From Ahrensia sp. (lineage in GTDB: Bacteria > Pseudomonadota > Alphaproteobacteria > Rhizobiales > Rhizobiaceae), in assembly GCA_028817895.1 (NCBI GenBank), contig JAPPOQ010000043.1, positions 62,001 to 126,000 on the forward strand: 64,000 nt of DNA, written 5' to 3'. The translations under genes and the position numbers were made by a program. The notes beneath the pieces were generated by a model that was not told the origin of the DNA, did no database searches, and worked only from the letters and a program-made list of their open reading frames with translations. Positions 63,225 through 64,000 of the stretch are shown piece after piece. Position 1 is the stretch's first letter; each line of letters starts with the position of its first letter.

Positions 63225-63800
63225 ATGGAGCCATGCAAATCCAGAAAGGACGGTTTTTTGAGCTTCGCTGCAGCGATGTATCGAAGGTTTAGGAAAGACC
63301 AGCGCGGCGCTTCAGTCATTGAGTTCGCCCTTATTGCGTTTCCTTTTCTCGCGACGCTGGTGGCAGTGTTTGAATTGAGCATGAAGGGCTTCATGCAATC
63401 ATCGCTCGACCAGCAGATGTTTCTTTTCGCGCAAAAAATATCGCGTGAATCCACGGCCAATGTTAGCAAAGCGGACTATCGCACCAATGTCGTCTGCGCC
63501 GATCTGCCGCTGATGCTCAGATGCGACCAGCTCGTCTTTGGTGCCGAAGCCTTTGATCCGTTGGACGGCTCGCTCGAACCCAGCCGAAACAACGTGTTTG
63601 CCGATGGGTGGAGCACTGGATGCAGCAGCAGCACAGTGGTTCTGGAGATGTTATACCCCGTCCCGCACATCTTCCTGCCATGGGCAGTGGCTGACGTTGT
63701 ACAGTATAACGGCGCTGATCACTTCAGATCACGTGGCGTGGTACGCCGGGAACCTTTGACTGAAGGATCCGGCACTTTGAGTAATGGTGCATCATGCTAG
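63225..63800 (+). CDS. TadE-like pilus-assembly protein
   Basis: A 191-residue protein with the TadE N-terminal pattern: a basic stretch (YRRFRKDQRGA) and a hydrophobic pseudopilin helix starting SVIEFALIAFPFLATLVAVFE, with the conserved Glu. Four cysteines lie in the C-terminal half. Its stop overlaps the ATG of the next TadE-like gene. An ATG 17 codons downstream is an alternative start. Confidence 0.85.
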   Translation: MEPCKSRKDGFLSFAAAMYRRFRKDQRGASVIEFALIAFPFLATLVAVFELSMKGFMQSSLDQQMFLFAQKISRESTANVSKADYRTNVVCADLPLMLRCDQLVFGAEAFDPLDGSLEPSRNNVFADGWSTGCSSSTVVLEMLYPVPHIFLPWAVADVVQYNGADHFRSRGVVRREPLTEGSGTLSNGASC

Positions 63801-64000
63801 TACGATTGAGGAAATTTCGCAGAGCCATCGATGGCGTCGCTGCCATCGAATTCGCCTTCATCTTTCCGGCATTACTGGCAATGCTGGTCGGCGTGATCGA
63901 GTTCACCCATTACACCACGCTCAATCGACGCGCCGAGTTCGCCAACTACATGATGGCGGACTATCTCAGCCGCGATGACAATGACAGCATGTCTGACGAA
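63794..64000 (+). CDS. TadE-like protein (3' end cut by window edge)
   Basis: The first 69 codons are present. A basic start (LVRLRKFRRAIDGVA) precedes the hydrophobic helix with the conserved Glu (AIEFAFIFPALLAMLVGVIEF), the TadE/TadF pseudopilin pattern. The start overlaps the end of the previous gene, so translation is coupled. The gene runs off the right edge. Confidence 0.8.
   Translation, partial: MLVRLRKFRRAIDGVAAIEFAFIFPALLAMLVGVIEFTHYTTLNRRAEFANYMMADYLSRDDNDSMSDE

Overview
The window looks like chromosomal DNA of an alphaproteobacterium of the Hyphomicrobiales (Rhizobiales), probably a metabolically versatile and possibly methylotrophic strain. The support is an Asn/Arg-rich DUF4167 protein, DUF2849 and DUF934 proteins in the sulfite-reductase operon, a CarD/FdxA pair, TadE/TadG-type genes, a form II CoxS-L-M set and a two-subunit NAD-linked formate dehydrogenase of the Methylobacterium Fdh1 type. 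I see no rRNA, tRNA, CRISPR array, insertion sequence or phage gene. Coding density is high and many genes overlap by 4 nt (ATGA, GTGA or TTGA).

Layout. (1) 1-9.8 kb is an exopolysaccharide block: a flippase cut by the window edge, two GT4 and two GT28-like glycosyltransferases, UDP-glucose dehydrogenase, a D,D-carboxypeptidase and a CobW GTPase, with DUF924 and TusA-like genes beside them. A GGDEF-EAL protein follows at 9.9-12.3 kb. (2) 12.3-15.2 kb holds DUF4167, prmC and prfA. (3) 15.2-34.7 kb is a large PQQ alcohol-oxidation island. It has pqqABCDE, including a 31-residue PqqA, and a PQQ alcohol dehydrogenase with the Asp-Tyr-Asp lanthanide signature. It also has the accessory genes usually found with such enzymes: CXXCW protein, Sel1 protein, ABC exporter, YVTN propeller, two periplasmic binding proteins, cytochrome c, SoxYZ-like carrier and zinc metallohydrolase. 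A response regulator, hybrid kinase and FIST sensor probably control it. A DmdA/GcvT-like gene is embedded. (4) 34.9-38.7 kb is coxSLM form II, ended by a strong terminator. (5) 39.9-45.3 kb is an NAD-linked formate dehydrogenase operon with a repeat-built coiled-coil membrane protein inserted between its two subunits. A subtilisin-like protease follows. (6) 47.2-53.0 kb is assimilatory sulfite reduction (cysG, DUF2849, cysI, DUF934) plus a ferredoxin-NADP reductase and a quinone oxidoreductase. (7) 53.3-58.2 kb has an orphan CoxS-like protein fused to an 11-residue-repeat helix, a NosR-like membrane flavo/iron-sulfur protein coupled to apbE, and an L,D-transpeptidase. (8) 58.4-64 kb has a hypothetical membrane protein, accA, carD, fdxA and the start of a Tad-type locus.

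How the genes may work together: the quinoprotein oxidises alcohols in the periplasm and passes electrons to the cytochrome c. Formate from C1 oxidation is taken to CO2 by the formate dehydrogenase. The CoxSLM oxidase and the NosR-like/ApbE module add further redox capacity. The most unusual features are the two proteins with 11-residue helical repeats, one inside the formate dehydrogenase operon and one fused to a near-duplicate CoxS.
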